Positions 1-8,639 of a stretch of DNA of 64,000 nt are shown here, one piece after another (position 1 is the first letter of the stretch; every line of letters starts with the position of its first letter). The DNA comes from Bacteriovoracaceae bacterium UBA6261. GTDB taxonomy: Bacteria; Bdellovibrionota; Bacteriovoracia; Bacteriovoracales; Bacteriovoracaceae. Position numbers and translations under genes: made by a program. The notes beneath the pieces were generated by a model that had not been told where the DNA came from, did no database searches, and saw nothing but the letters and a program-made list of their open reading frames with translations. The stretch is from contig DJVH01000095.1 in the NCBI GenBank assembly GCA_002440825.1, positions 62,001-126,000 of the forward strand, given 5' to 3'.

Positions 1-1
1 T

Positions 2-28
2 TAATTGAGTCCGGACTTTCTCCGATAA
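2..28 (+). promoter_or_regulatory. Possible sigma-28-like promoter
   Basis: A TAAT box at 2-5, a 15-base spacer and TCCGATAA at 21-28 resemble the flagellar sigma-28 (FliA) consensus TAAA-N15-GCCGATAA. It would start transcription near 36-38, about 58 bases before the first gene. A short open frame that ends with TGA at 37-39 could instead be the tail of an upstream gene. The match is short and sits at the window edge, so the call is weak. Confidence 0.25.
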
Positions 29-95
29 GGAATAGGTGAAGTGGCCTTAGAATGGATCATACGAACAACTTTTAACGGAAGTAGCGGAAGACTAA

Positions 96-350
96 ATGGA
101 CGAAGAACAATTGGCATTAGTTGAGGAAGGCCTCAACCAATTAATTAAAAAGTGGAAGCGCAATTTAAATCCTGGCGACCTCGATCGTTTGAAGGCCGCT
201 CAGGATGCGAAGCTCGCTATCCGCAAAGTCGCTCTCGCTGTTGCCGTCAAAGGCGATATCAAAGATATTGTACCGGTCATTGATGGAGGTAAAGGGGCCG
301 GATGGGAAGTCACCGATTTCGAAGATAAGGTCATCCGCTATCACGCATAA
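96..350 (+). CDS. Small hypothetical protein, 84 aa
   Basis: I do not recognise this protein. It is 84 residues long, has no signal peptide or membrane segment, and is rich in charged residues. A helical N-terminal half (about residues 1-55, with many Lys, Asp and Leu) is followed by a Gly-rich turn (residues 63-69) and a short acidic tail. The start ATG has a GGAAG Shine-Dalgarno-like sequence about 7 bases upstream. It lies 85 bases before the GatB/YqeY gene on the same strand, but no sequence link indicates a shared job. The steady codon use and the ribosome site support a real gene; no function can be given. Confidence 0.6.
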   Translation: MDEEQLALVEEGLNQLIKKWKRNLNPGDLDRLKAAQDAKLAIRKVALAVAVKGDIKDIVPVIDGGKGAGWEVTDFEDKVIRYHA

Positions 351-435
351 TGTTCATCCAAGTTTTATTGATGTAAATCTCACCATTTTGTATTAAAGTT
401 TTTTGCGAATCAATAAAATTTGGAGGCAATCCTTT

Positions 436-846
436 ATGATGGAAAAAATTACTGAAGATATTAAGAAAGCGATGATCGCTAAAGATAAAGATCGTCTGGA
501 TGCTCTTCGCTATTTAAAAGCAATGTTTATCGAAAACAAAACTTCCAAAGCACCTATTTCTGAAATGGATGTTTTGATTAAGCATGTGAAGAAACTTAAA
601 GACTCACTTGAAAATTTCCCTGAAGGAAATGAACTTAGATTAAAAACTGAAAAAGAAATCGCTGCTCTTTCAGATTATCTTCCTAAGCAACTTGATGAAG
701 ATGAAGTAAAAGGCATGATCTCTGCTATTATTGCTGCTACTCCCGGAATCAATGCTGGCCTTGTCATGAAAGAATTGAGTCCAAAAATCAAAGGACAATT
801 CGACAGCAAGCGCGCTAATGAACTCGTAAAGGCCGCTCTAGGTTAA
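436..846 (+). CDS. yqeY: GatB/YqeY domain-containing protein
   Basis: This 136-residue cytoplasmic protein matches the YqeY family, whose fold equals the C-terminal tRNA-binding tail domain of GatB and which may act near tRNA or amidotransferase functions. Typical features are the N-terminal helix with KDKDRLDALRYLKA, the central segment with ALSDYLPKQLDEDEV and the C-terminal MKELSPKIKGQFDS-like region. An in-frame ATG exists at 403, but the pair of ATGs at 436/439 is preceded by a GGAGG-like site at 422-427, so 436 is chosen. Elsewhere YqeY often sits beside rpsU, dnaG and rpoD; none of these is visible here. A strong terminator follows directly. Confidence 0.9.
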   Translation: MMEKITEDIKKAMIAKDKDRLDALRYLKAMFIENKTSKAPISEMDVLIKHVKKLKDSLENFPEGNELRLKTEKEIAALSDYLPKQLDEDEVKGMISAIIAATPGINAGLVMKELSPKIKGQFDSKRANELVKAALG

Positions 847-850
847 TATA

Positions 851-880
851 AAAAAGCCCCGTTCTGCGGGGCTTTTTTTT
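851..880. terminator. Bidirectional rho-independent terminator
   Basis: A run of A, a perfect GC-rich stem (AGCCCCG with CGGGGCT) around a short loop, and a run of eight T. The A-run on one side and T-run on the other let it stop both the yqeY transcript and the convergent gene that ends at 885. Confidence 0.93.
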
Positions 881-884
881 GTCT

Positions 885-2561
885 TTAAAATTTACAAGTA
901 ATCGAGACCGGAAAGTGGTCACTCAAAATTTCCTGGTAAAAACGATAATAGAAAGCATTCGTTAATTGATTCAGGAAGACTCTTCTTTGATAACCTTCTG
1001 TACGTTCAGGGACTGCAAAGTCATCCAGGACAACTTCATTCCTTTTAACTGTTAAATTCGACTTTAATGATTCGACGTAATTGTTCATCATCCGGGTCAT
1101 TTTGCTCTGAGCGGATGTTGTAAGAGGATAATCCAGCTTCGTAGGAAGAGGCTGATCATCAGGTGGCACATCTCCGCCTTGTCCACCTTCATCAACAGGT
1201 AAAAATCCTTTGACTCTGATGCCTGGATTAAATGCATCTTTAGATCTCATCCCATAAATACGTTGTACATCTTTATCGATCTCGGAATTGTAATAGTTGT
1301 AAACTTCGCCATTACTGCATGAAGAAAAGGCTGTCTTGTCCAGCACGAAATGGTCATAAGCATTCGCAACACCATTGGTTTCTTTTCCGTCGGATGAGAA
1401 CCTCTGCGGCGAAACAGTTGTTGGTTGATCAACCAGTAAGCTTGATCCGTTGAAACTCTTTAAAACTTCCGGCCAGAACATATTACTGAATGGAAGATTA
1501 GTATCAGCAACGTACATAATTTTTTGATCATTATATTTCTTGCGGAACTTTTCCATAAACTTTAAAGCGATTTTTACTTCTGCAAAACGAGCAAAGTTAG
1601 ACATGTTAATGCCGCCGCCAAGCTCAGCCGGAGTTTCCACGTTGAATACATCTTTCATCATCTTTTTTGCGGCTTCTTCATCGCCAGAAAAAGTAAAGAC
1701 GACGTGATTGCTTAGCAAAGAGAATTTCGTGGAACCTTTTTTAAACGTGGCCATGAAAGGTCTGCGGGCAAAATAGCGTGTATAGTCTTTATCAAGATAC
1801 TTGCTCGTAAGATTGATAAGGCAAGCAACAGGAATACCACCATTTTCATCTTTGATTTCATTACAGTGCGGGTTGATAGCGAGAGAGACGGAATTGGCGC
1901 GGAAAAAGAATCCGACCATTTCTTCTACAGATCCCTGAAGAGCAGAATCCCCTCTTGGTGAAAGAAGAAGCGACCAGCTTGGGTCTAATTTTTTAAGCGC
2001 CATTAAAACTTTGAAGTATCCTGGCGTTCTATAAAGCGCGTAGGCCTTCTCAGTATCTTTTTTCAGTTTCTCGATTTTATCATCGATTTCTTTGATTTTA
2101 TCCTGAGCACTCGTTTTTGTTTTCAATGCTTGAAGATCAGAAAGAAGCTTTGGACTTGCTCTTAAAAAATCAAGAACTGATTTATTGCTGGCTTCATCAT
2201 GTCCGACTGTTCCAAGCAACTCAAGCCCCGAAACGATATCGTATTGATTCATGATTTTTGCAACAAGGTTATAATCTTTGAAAAGCGCTTTTGAAGTTCC
2301 CGGGTGAAGCAAATTGTATTCAGCAATTTTCAAATCGCCGGTTGTTCTGGCCGCCGCTTTTCCGCTCGGTCCAAAAAAATTATAATTGCTGTAACATTCA
2401 ACTTTAAAAGATTTGCGTACGACGAGTTGGTCGAGGATCTGACAAGCTTGATTGTATTCATTGATTTTCGCCTCATCATCTTCAGGCGATTTTGGTTCGA
2501 ACGCGCTTTGAGCGTGTGCAGACAGCGAGAGCATTAATAGTAAGCTTAATAGAGTCTTCAC
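885..2561 (-). CDS. Secreted endonuclease/exonuclease/phosphatase-fold protein
   Basis: This 558-residue protein begins with a clear signal peptide (residues 1-17, Leu/Ser-rich, ending AHA or AHAQS), so it is exported. The mature part resembles the endonuclease/exonuclease/phosphatase (DNase I-like) superfamily. An early segment has KIAEYNLLHPG (the Asn of the first metal-site motif), a QYDIVSGLELLG segment carries the catalytic-type Glu, a middle YVADTNLPF segment resembles the GDFN motif with D and N, and the C-terminus ILSDHFPVSITCKF is the family's final SDHxP motif. An insertion of about 150 residues with coiled-coil character separates the first motifs. A secreted nuclease or phosphodiesterase is plausible; the substrate cannot be read from sequence. 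Confidence 0.78.
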   Translation of the reverse strand: MKTLLSLLLMLSLSAHAQSAFEPKSPEDDEAKINEYNQACQILDQLVVRKSFKVECYSNYNFFGPSGKAAARTTGDLKIAEYNLLHPGTSKALFKDYNLVAKIMNQYDIVSGLELLGTVGHDEASNKSVLDFLRASPKLLSDLQALKTKTSAQDKIKEIDDKIEKLKKDTEKAYALYRTPGYFKVLMALKKLDPSWSLLLSPRGDSALQGSVEEMVGFFFRANSVSLAINPHCNEIKDENGGIPVACLINLTSKYLDKDYTRYFARRPFMATFKKGSTKFSLLSNHVVFTFSGDEEAAKKMMKDVFNVETPAELGGGINMSNFARFAEVKIALKFMEKFRKKYNDQKIMYVADTNLPFSNMFWPEVLKSFNGSSLLVDQPTTVSPQRFSSDGKETNGVANAYDHFVLDKTAFSSCSNGEVYNYYNSEIDKDVQRIYGMRSKDAFNPGIRVKGFLPVDEGGQGGDVPPDDQPLPTKLDYPLTTSAQSKMTRMMNNYVESLKSNLTVKRNEVVLDDFAVPERTEGYQRRVFLNQLTNAFYYRFYQEILSDHFPVSITCKF

Positions 2562-2792
2562 ACCTTCTCCATGAACGATTAGTTCAATCTAATAACGGCT
2601 ATAAGTTTAAGCACTAAAAACCGATTTGATCAACTACCGCCGCGCCTAAACAAAAGCGCTAAGTTCTTGAATACAGGATTTTGTCACAAAATAAAAGAAG
2701 TCAGGTAAAAAAGACATCATCTAAAGAAATTCATTAAAAAACCGAAAATCTCTCTAAGTAGCGAAATGTCCAATGAAAGCGAGGGATTATCT

Positions 2793-3737
2793 ATGTTTAA
2801 GTATTTTGTTGTTCTCACTCTAACGATGAATTTGTCATTGCCGGCCTTTGCCTCGGGAACGACGAAGCTTGTGGACTACATGGTTTCAGGAAGTGGTCTG
2901 GTGGAAATTCTCGGTAAGTATGGAGTGAAAGGCTCTGATGCAAAACAAGTTGAATCCTATGTGGGATCGGCCCTGGCCGCTCTTGGATCAAAAAAATCCT
3001 TAACAAAGCAGGAACTGGCCGACGCTCTTTCGAAACTCCCTGTTACAGGAGCTGATGCCAACGTCAGAAAAGAACTGCAACTTCTTTTAGATAAGTCTGA
3101 AGGCCAGATCAAAAAAGAAGACGTCGTAAAAGCAGTCAACAACATCATTTATCTTGCAAACAGACACGGTAAATCAGTGATCATTACATGCGCAGAGTGT
3201 GTGAATGAACAACTTGCTAAAGATGGTTTCAAATTTACGGTTGAGACAATCAAGAACTCTTCAACTGTAAAAATTATGAATGAAGTACTTCCAAAGAATC
3301 CGGCGGAACTTAATACATTCATCTCTTCTCGTATGCGAAGATTGGGCATGGGAGATTACTCTCGCGTGACTCCGGATGTGGTCGCTCCATCTGAAGAAAA
3401 ATCACTCGCTCTTTTCCTTGGTCTTGCTGAAGGTGGATCTGCTGATCAAAAAGCTTTGATCTCAGCGATTAAAAAAGTTTCAACAAGAAACGGAAAAACA
3501 AACATCATCGATCCAAAGAACCCACAAAAATTCTGGAAGATCGTTGCTGATGATATGTCTGCTCAAGATATGAATGGCTGGACAAAAACGTTAAATGAAG
3601 TTGCGGCACGTGCAGAAAAAGATAACGTCACAACTGAAGAAGCTTTCTACAGAACTCTGAAAGAGAAAGCGCAAGGAAACGATTATCTGATGAAGCAATA
3701 TGAGACTCTAAAATCAAAAAGATGTTTCTTTAAATAG
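2793..3737 (+). CDS. Secreted hypothetical protein, 314 aa
   Basis: The protein starts with a signal peptide (MFKYFVVLTLTMNLSLPAFA, cleaved about residue 20) and is otherwise helical, polar and without membrane segments. I do not recognise a family. A single CAECV pair of cysteines and one Cys near the C-terminus (KRCFFK) could form a disulphide. The frame is open from 2766, but ATG 2793 begins the signal peptide and has GAGGGA about 8 bases upstream, so it is preferred. A terminator follows; the upstream 230 bases hold only the divergent gene's leader and this promoter region. Function unknown; periplasmic or extracellular location inferred. Confidence 0.8.
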   Translation: MFKYFVVLTLTMNLSLPAFASGTTKLVDYMVSGSGLVEILGKYGVKGSDAKQVESYVGSALAALGSKKSLTKQELADALSKLPVTGADANVRKELQLLLDKSEGQIKKEDVVKAVNNIIYLANRHGKSVIITCAECVNEQLAKDGFKFTVETIKNSSTVKIMNEVLPKNPAELNTFISSRMRRLGMGDYSRVTPDVVAPSEEKSLALFLGLAEGGSADQKALISAIKKVSTRNGKTNIIDPKNPQKFWKIVADDMSAQDMNGWTKTLNEVAARAEKDNVTTEEAFYRTLKEKAQGNDYLMKQYETLKSKRCFFK

Positions 3738-3740
3738 AAT

Positions 3741-3770
3741 AAAAAAGCCCTCTTTAGAGGGCTTTTTTTT
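3741..3770. terminator. Bidirectional rho-independent terminator
   Basis: Six A, the stem AGCCCTC/GAGGGCT with a four-base loop, then eight T. It lies between convergent genes ending at 3737 and 3770 and can serve both strands. Confidence 0.93.
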
Positions 3771-4135
3771 TATATATTCAACTTGATAATAATCGGAAGA
3801 AAAATTCCAAACACTATAAATAATCCGCCCAATATGAGATTGAAAAACTTAGACAGGGAACCAGCATCATAACGTCCATGAGACAGCTCCCATCCCCGCT
3901 TTGTAAAAAAGATATCCATTTGAGCTATGAAAAAAATAGGAACGCCGAAGACAGACATCACCCATGAAAATAAAAATAGATATTCATGTGGAAAGACTGT
4001 CTTATAAAGCACAATAGAAATAATAAATAGTCCAAGAAGAATTCCACCATTTCTTCTATCTCTTAAGCGCCCGAGTGATCCTGGATCATAAGGCTCATCC
4101 GTATAAAACAATATTTCAGACAATCGCTTTAGCAT
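3770..4135 (-). CDS. Small integral membrane protein, 121 aa
   Basis: This unknown protein has three predicted membrane helices (about residues 31-48, 54-72 and 95-117) joined by short charged loops. It starts with a cytosolic-looking basic/acidic segment (RLSEILFYTDEPYDPGSLGRLRDRRN). It begins four bases after the stop of the 1462-residue lipoprotein gene and is probably co-transcribed with it, so it may assist that envelope protein, but there is no direct evidence. The 3' end overlaps the T-run of the bidirectional terminator. No family recognised. Confidence 0.75.
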   Translation of the reverse strand: MLKRLSEILFYTDEPYDPGSLGRLRDRRNGGILLGLFIISIVLYKTVFPHEYLFLFSWVMSVFGVPIFFIAQMDIFFTKRGWELSHGRYDAGSLSKFFNLILGGLFIVFGIFLPIIIKLNI

Positions 4136-4139
4136 GGAA

Positions 4140-7100
4140 TTACATAATCTCCAGGACAGCAGGGTTTCTGTTAATCACCAGAATTCTCATCGCATTCAGG
4201 TAGCGCTGGAATGAATCGACATCATTATAGCCGGCCAGTTCCTGAACCGCTTTGTGAGCGAGATCGCCTACTTCTTTCATGCCCATCAATTCATCAGCCG
4301 GCACCGATTCCCAAATCGCTTCCGCCGTTGCCTTGTCTTTTAAATTGGCAGGAGCGGTGACCATCGCCTTAAAATTTTTGTATTCCATTTTATGTCCGCT
4401 TTTCGAATATTGAGCAAACAGTTTCTGGGTGAACTTTTCTTCAATCGCATGATAATCAGACATGATTCTCGAAGCTTCCTGTTGAGTTTTTTTGCTGACC
4501 ATTTCAGCAACTGAGTATTGGAACGATTGAAATGCTCCAAGAGTTGTTTCTGCCTGAACGTATTTCTTTAGGCGCAGAGTTGTTCTCGCTTCAGATTTAT
4601 AAGCCTCATAAACAAGTCTCGCTCTTGCTGTAAAAACTTTTTTGAGAGTCTGACCTTCAGACATCATACTCAACACAGGAATTCTTCTTCCTCCGAAGAA
4701 GTTGAATTCCGGCATTCCCTGGATCTGGACAATGTACGGAATTTCTCTTTTCTTCATTGGAATATCCATAAAGATATCTGTGAGATCTTCGACGTTTTTA
4801 TGAATGTAGTTTTCCAAAGAGCCAGGCTTTGAACTTAGTGTCGCCAGATCTTTTTCAACTTTTAAAATCTTAGCCGCATTTTTTGCAAGCGATTCATTTC
4901 TCATTCTCAAAAACCAGTCGCGAACACCGCTGTAAACCGGAATGCGTCTGCCGATTCTGTCCTTGGCATTGATCTCATTCATAATCCGCACGGCTTTATT
5001 CAATCGCTCACCTGAATAACTTTTGATTAATCGGAGCATGTCTTTTGGATTGTCAGCAAAATAGCTGGAAACCACTTTCGCCGCCTGACGATCAATCTGA
5101 TCTTTCGATTCTTTCACCACTACTTTGCCGATTTCACCTTTGACAGTTCTTGCTGCTGCCAACTTCGCACGCTTGATCGGATCGAGAACTTTTCCGATTT
5201 TAGAAAGCATAGTCTCCAGATCAATTTCCCCTGCCGTATAAAGCTTCTTGATCATATCTATCTTCGTTCTGGCGGCATCAAGGGCTTTTTTATCCAGCCC
5301 TAAATTTTTAGAAACGCTGTCGACACCAAGGAGATAGCGGGCGGCGCGCACTTCTTCTTCAGCTGCAGCACTCTTCGCAGCTGCACGGAAAGCTGTTTTC
5401 CCTGTCTGCTTCATCACTGATTTAGCAGAGACCGCAACAAGCTTAGGCCCAAGAGTCATTGATCTCGTTGCGACACCAATTAAAGGAAAAATACTGATGG
5501 CTTCGAAAGCCGTCCAGGCATAACTACGATGGACTTCGTCCGCACTTCCGGCATTGGCAAAACCAAGTTCTTCCATCACTTTTACTTTTTTCTCAGAAAT
5601 ATCGGCATCACCTTTTCGTTCTAATTCATTCGCAGTGAGTTTCACCTGAATTCCCAGCGATGCCATACCTGCTACGGCCATCGCACCACCAAGGGGAGCA
5701 CAAATCCCTCCGGAAGCAACAGTACAGGCACCACCAACGATGATTGCTGCCATTCCGGCAATACCTGATCCGATTCCCCACCACATATCGCGGAATTCAC
5801 CAGGAGACATTTCATTAATTTTCTTCAATACACCTTCGGGAACAGCGGGAAGCCCTGCCATCTGATTCAGCTCGTTCTGTGCTTTTGAAGTTGAATAGAA
5901 AATATTTTTAAATTCTTCGTGATCGTTGATATCCATCTTACAGAATGTATCGAGATGGCCCAAAATTTGAAGCTTTCTAGCCATCGCAGCCTGGCGAAGA
6001 ATATCTTTATAAATGGGTTTTTTGTACGAATCATCCACGGCCAGGAAGTTCAACTTCAAGTTGAAAGTATTGTCGATACCGTTGAGCTTTGAAAATTCCT
6101 CGAAAAGTTTTTGTTGTCTCGGAATATCATTGCGGACTTTATACAACTTGAGGAAGAAATCACCAATCTGAGCTTCGTTGGTTTTTGCCACCCGGGCGAT
6201 TTCACTTCTCGTTTTATCGGAAATATTTATTCCCGTTTTTAAGGCTGACTCTTGATTCAAGATTGTTTTATAAGAAAGATTTTCAGCAATATTGTAAAAA
6301 TTTTTATTTCCGCTGGTCACGCTGAAGAGCTGGGCATTTCGATGATCAATATCTTCAATAATATTTCGCCAGATAAAATTCTTTTCAGAAGACGAAAGAA
6401 TTTTGTCAGCGTGGTCATAGCTGAGAGGCAAATGCAGCCCCAGAATCATACCGGCCTTCTGAATTTTAGAAAGCTGAAGATCAACATTTTGCTTATCACA
6501 TAGAGCTTTTTCGTTTGTCTTGTACCACAGCCCGGAGCGCTCATACACAGGCGGAAGCCCCTCTTTTTGATATTCAAGCTGATCAATGGCAACCATGTAT
6601 CCAAATTTTAAACGGGCCCAGGGATTTCCTGCGGACATTTGATCCAAAAGAAAATTCAATTCAAACGGTTTTGCTTCAGGTAGAAGAGCCGTGTAATTTC
6701 TCAACGTCATCCAGACCTGAGACAATAGTGGATAGACCTGTTGAAATTCTCTTTCTTCAAGTCTTCTGGTAGGAATATATTTATCGCCTGAACGAAATTC
6801 TGCCAAAAAGTTTGAAAGATTCAGAACTCTGTTTCCTTCACAGAGAGCTTTGGATTCGCGTGAACTCATGAACACGTTCATTCGTTGACAAGAACCCATG
6901 ACAATTCTTTGTAATTCAGAATCGAGCGGTAAAGATCTGTATTGATAAAATAAATCTGCCAGAACTTTTAAACTCCAGTCTCTCCACACGGGAGAAGAAT
7001 ACATGGAAGGAAAATCAATCATGACTTTTCTTCCTTCAAATTTTTTCTTCATTCGGGCCGTAATGAGCTGAGTGTAGTCATTGAAGCCGTTCTTTTGCAT

Positions 7101-8528
7101 CAGCTCCAGTAAATAAGGTGAAAGATTTTGTTTTCCAGGATAAATCTGCTGAACAGTTCCGTCCGGAGCTTTGATTTCCGCAACTTCATCAGGAGGAAAT
7201 GATCCAAGCATACCTTGAAATGTTTCAGCTCCAGCGTAAGTAATATTGTGTGTACTTACAGTCGCGCGAGACCTTTTTTCTCTGGTGCCACGAAAAACCC
7301 CCATGGCCTCATTGGCCTTGAACGACATGACTGTCTGGAAGTGGGCCACATCATCAAACTGCGGTTTCATCGTTCCGGCATTGCTGCTCTGAGTGCGGAA
7401 GTTCATCTTGGCGTTTTTGTAATTTTCAAACGGAACCATGCCGCTGTAGCCTTCTTTCGTCGGGTCTTTGTTAACGTTGTCGATGTAGTAATCGAGATAA
7501 GCAGTGTCATCCTGCTTGAAGGTCAGACCGTGACCGGCAAGTATCGATTCAAGAAATTTATCCCCGACTCCTTCTTCAAATTTAAATTTAAATTCTGAGG
7601 GAAGATTTCCGTTGAATTGATTCTGGCATGAATTCGGAATGTGAAGTGGTGATCGTGTACCTAAAATCGTGTCGTACAGATAAACTTGCGAAAGCATCAT
7701 ATGCAATGTCATCCATTTCAGGGCAATGACATAGTTTCTTGAAGTCGGAGCTTTTAAGAGAGTAACGACATCGTGCCTGATAATGTCGGACGGAGAAAAA
7801 GATAAAACATAACTTCTTCCGCCGACAGCTGTGATTTCCATATAGAAAGGTGAAGTCGCTGCATTCGGGCCCATTGTTAAAAGACCCATTTGCTCGTTGG
7901 AAAGACCGCTGGTGAAAGATTCAGGAATAGCTGGAAGAAGATTTTTAAAGTACTGACTACCGTCATTTTCACGCGGTTGATAAGAACGTTTTATCACAAC
8001 GAGATCTCGTATCGGCATCAAGACATTTTCTACATACGTGGCAATCAGATCAATCTTGTCGTCCTCAGAATAATTGCCTTCCATTGTGATGGCATTGACA
8101 GTTCTAAGATGAGTCTGCGCTTCGCGAACAAGGGCAAGGAATTCGGGATCAACTTTGTTTTGAAAATATGTGAGAGGTTTTTTTGCTTTTTCTTCTGCAA
8201 TTGTCTTCTTTACGATTTTATCAAAGAGCCCTTCTACTTTGACCTTTGGACAATTTTTTTGCACAAACTCTTCTTTATCGAGAGTGAAATTGTTTGTGGA
8301 ACAGGAATCCTGCTTTAGCGAAGCCATCAATCTTTTGAAATCTTCATCCAATTGCTCCTTAGAACAATTTGAATCGCGCTCGCTTCCCAGAGCTTTTGCT
8401 TTAAAGGTATTCATCCTCACTTTAAGATCGTTAAAGTTGGCCGTTGAAGACGGACCACGCGATCCAGGCAGCCTGAAACTACAAGCTTCGAGTAATAAAC
8501 AGAGGATCAGCAAATACTTCATTGCCAT
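4140..8528 (-). CDS. Giant lipoprotein with hydrophobic glycine-rich hairpin
   Basis: A 1462-residue protein with a lipoprotein signal: a hydrophobic N-terminus ending LLEAC, giving lipidation at Cys16. It starts at ATG 8528 with GGAG about 7 bases upstream. Residues 30-900 are mainly polar and helical with scattered Cys and no motif I recognise. Residues about 917-960 form a Gly/Ala-rich hydrophobic stretch with two Cys that looks like a paired membrane-inserting helix, and residues 1002-1030 give a second weaker hydrophobic segment. The last 400 residues are Lys/Arg-rich and coiled-coil-like. Such giant exported proteins are common in Bdellovibrio-like predators, and this hydrophobic-hairpin layout also occurs in large polymorphic toxins. 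No catalytic domain was identified, so function is open. A small membrane protein follows in the same transcript. Confidence 0.82.
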   Translation of the reverse strand: MAMKYLLILCLLLEACSFRLPGSRGPSSTANFNDLKVRMNTFKAKALGSERDSNCSKEQLDEDFKRLMASLKQDSCSTNNFTLDKEEFVQKNCPKVKVEGLFDKIVKKTIAEEKAKKPLTYFQNKVDPEFLALVREAQTHLRTVNAITMEGNYSEDDKIDLIATYVENVLMPIRDLVVIKRSYQPRENDGSQYFKNLLPAIPESFTSGLSNEQMGLLTMGPNAATSPFYMEITAVGGRSYVLSFSPSDIIRHDVVTLLKAPTSRNYVIALKWMTLHMMLSQVYLYDTILGTRSPLHIPNSCQNQFNGNLPSEFKFKFEEGVGDKFLESILAGHGLTFKQDDTAYLDYYIDNVNKDPTKEGYSGMVPFENYKNAKMNFRTQSSNAGTMKPQFDDVAHFQTVMSFKANEAMGVFRGTREKRSRATVSTHNITYAGAETFQGMLGSFPPDEVAEIKAPDGTVQQIYPGKQNLSPYLLELMQKNGFNDYTQLITARMKKKFEGRKVMIDFPSMYSSPVWRDWSLKVLADLFYQYRSLPLDSELQRIVMGSCQRMNVFMSSRESKALCEGNRVLNLSNFLAEFRSGDKYIPTRRLEEREFQQVYPLLSQVWMTLRNYTALLPEAKPFELNFLLDQMSAGNPWARLKFGYMVAIDQLEYQKEGLPPVYERSGLWYKTNEKALCDKQNVDLQLSKIQKAGMILGLHLPLSYDHADKILSSSEKNFIWRNIIEDIDHRNAQLFSVTSGNKNFYNIAENLSYKTILNQESALKTGINISDKTRSEIARVAKTNEAQIGDFFLKLYKVRNDIPRQQKLFEEFSKLNGIDNTFNLKLNFLAVDDSYKKPIYKDILRQAAMARKLQILGHLDTFCKMDINDHEEFKNIFYSTSKAQNELNQMAGLPAVPEGVLKKINEMSPGEFRDMWWGIGSGIAGMAAIIVGGACTVASGGICAPLGGAMAVAGMASLGIQVKLTANELERKGDADISEKKVKVMEELGFANAGSADEVHRSYAWTAFEAISIFPLIGVATRSMTLGPKLVAVSAKSVMKQTGKTAFRAAAKSAAAEEEVRAARYLLGVDSVSKNLGLDKKALDAARTKIDMIKKLYTAGEIDLETMLSKIGKVLDPIKRAKLAAARTVKGEIGKVVVKESKDQIDRQAAKVVSSYFADNPKDMLRLIKSYSGERLNKAVRIMNEINAKDRIGRRIPVYSGVRDWFLRMRNESLAKNAAKILKVEKDLATLSSKPGSLENYIHKNVEDLTDIFMDIPMKKREIPYIVQIQGMPEFNFFGGRRIPVLSMMSEGQTLKKVFTARARLVYEAYKSEARTTLRLKKYVQAETTLGAFQSFQYSVAEMVSKKTQQEASRIMSDYHAIEEKFTQKLFAQYSKSGHKMEYKNFKAMVTAPANLKDKATAEAIWESVPADELMGMKEVGDLAHKAVQELAGYNDVDSFQRYLNAMRILVINRNPAVLEIM

Positions 8529-8546
8529 GAGGACTCCTAAGGTCGT

Positions 8547-8576
8547 GACTATCCGTTAATCCCTATCGGAATAGTC
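8547..8576. repeat. Inverted repeat between divergent genes
   Basis: GACTATCCG at 8547-8555 and CGGAATAGTC at 8567-8576 form a near-perfect inverted repeat with one bulged base. It sits in the 111-base gap between the divergent giant lipoprotein and coiled-coil lipoprotein genes, where an operator shared by both promoters would be expected. It has no T-run and so is not a terminator. Confidence 0.35.
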
Positions 8577-8639
8577 GGGAATTTCTTTAATGAGAAGAAA
8601 GTCCTAAAGCCAAAACAGGCATTAACCGATAAAAATGGT

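Noticed and set aside
1..39. Short open frame ending with TGA that could be the tail of an upstream gene
   Set aside because: Only 12 codons are visible and the same bases fit a promoter-like motif; nothing supports a coding call.
8170..8559. 129-codon frame on the plus strand opposite the giant lipoprotein start
   Set aside because: It lies in a well-supported signal-peptide-coding region, has Phe/Ser-rich shadow composition and no ribosome site.
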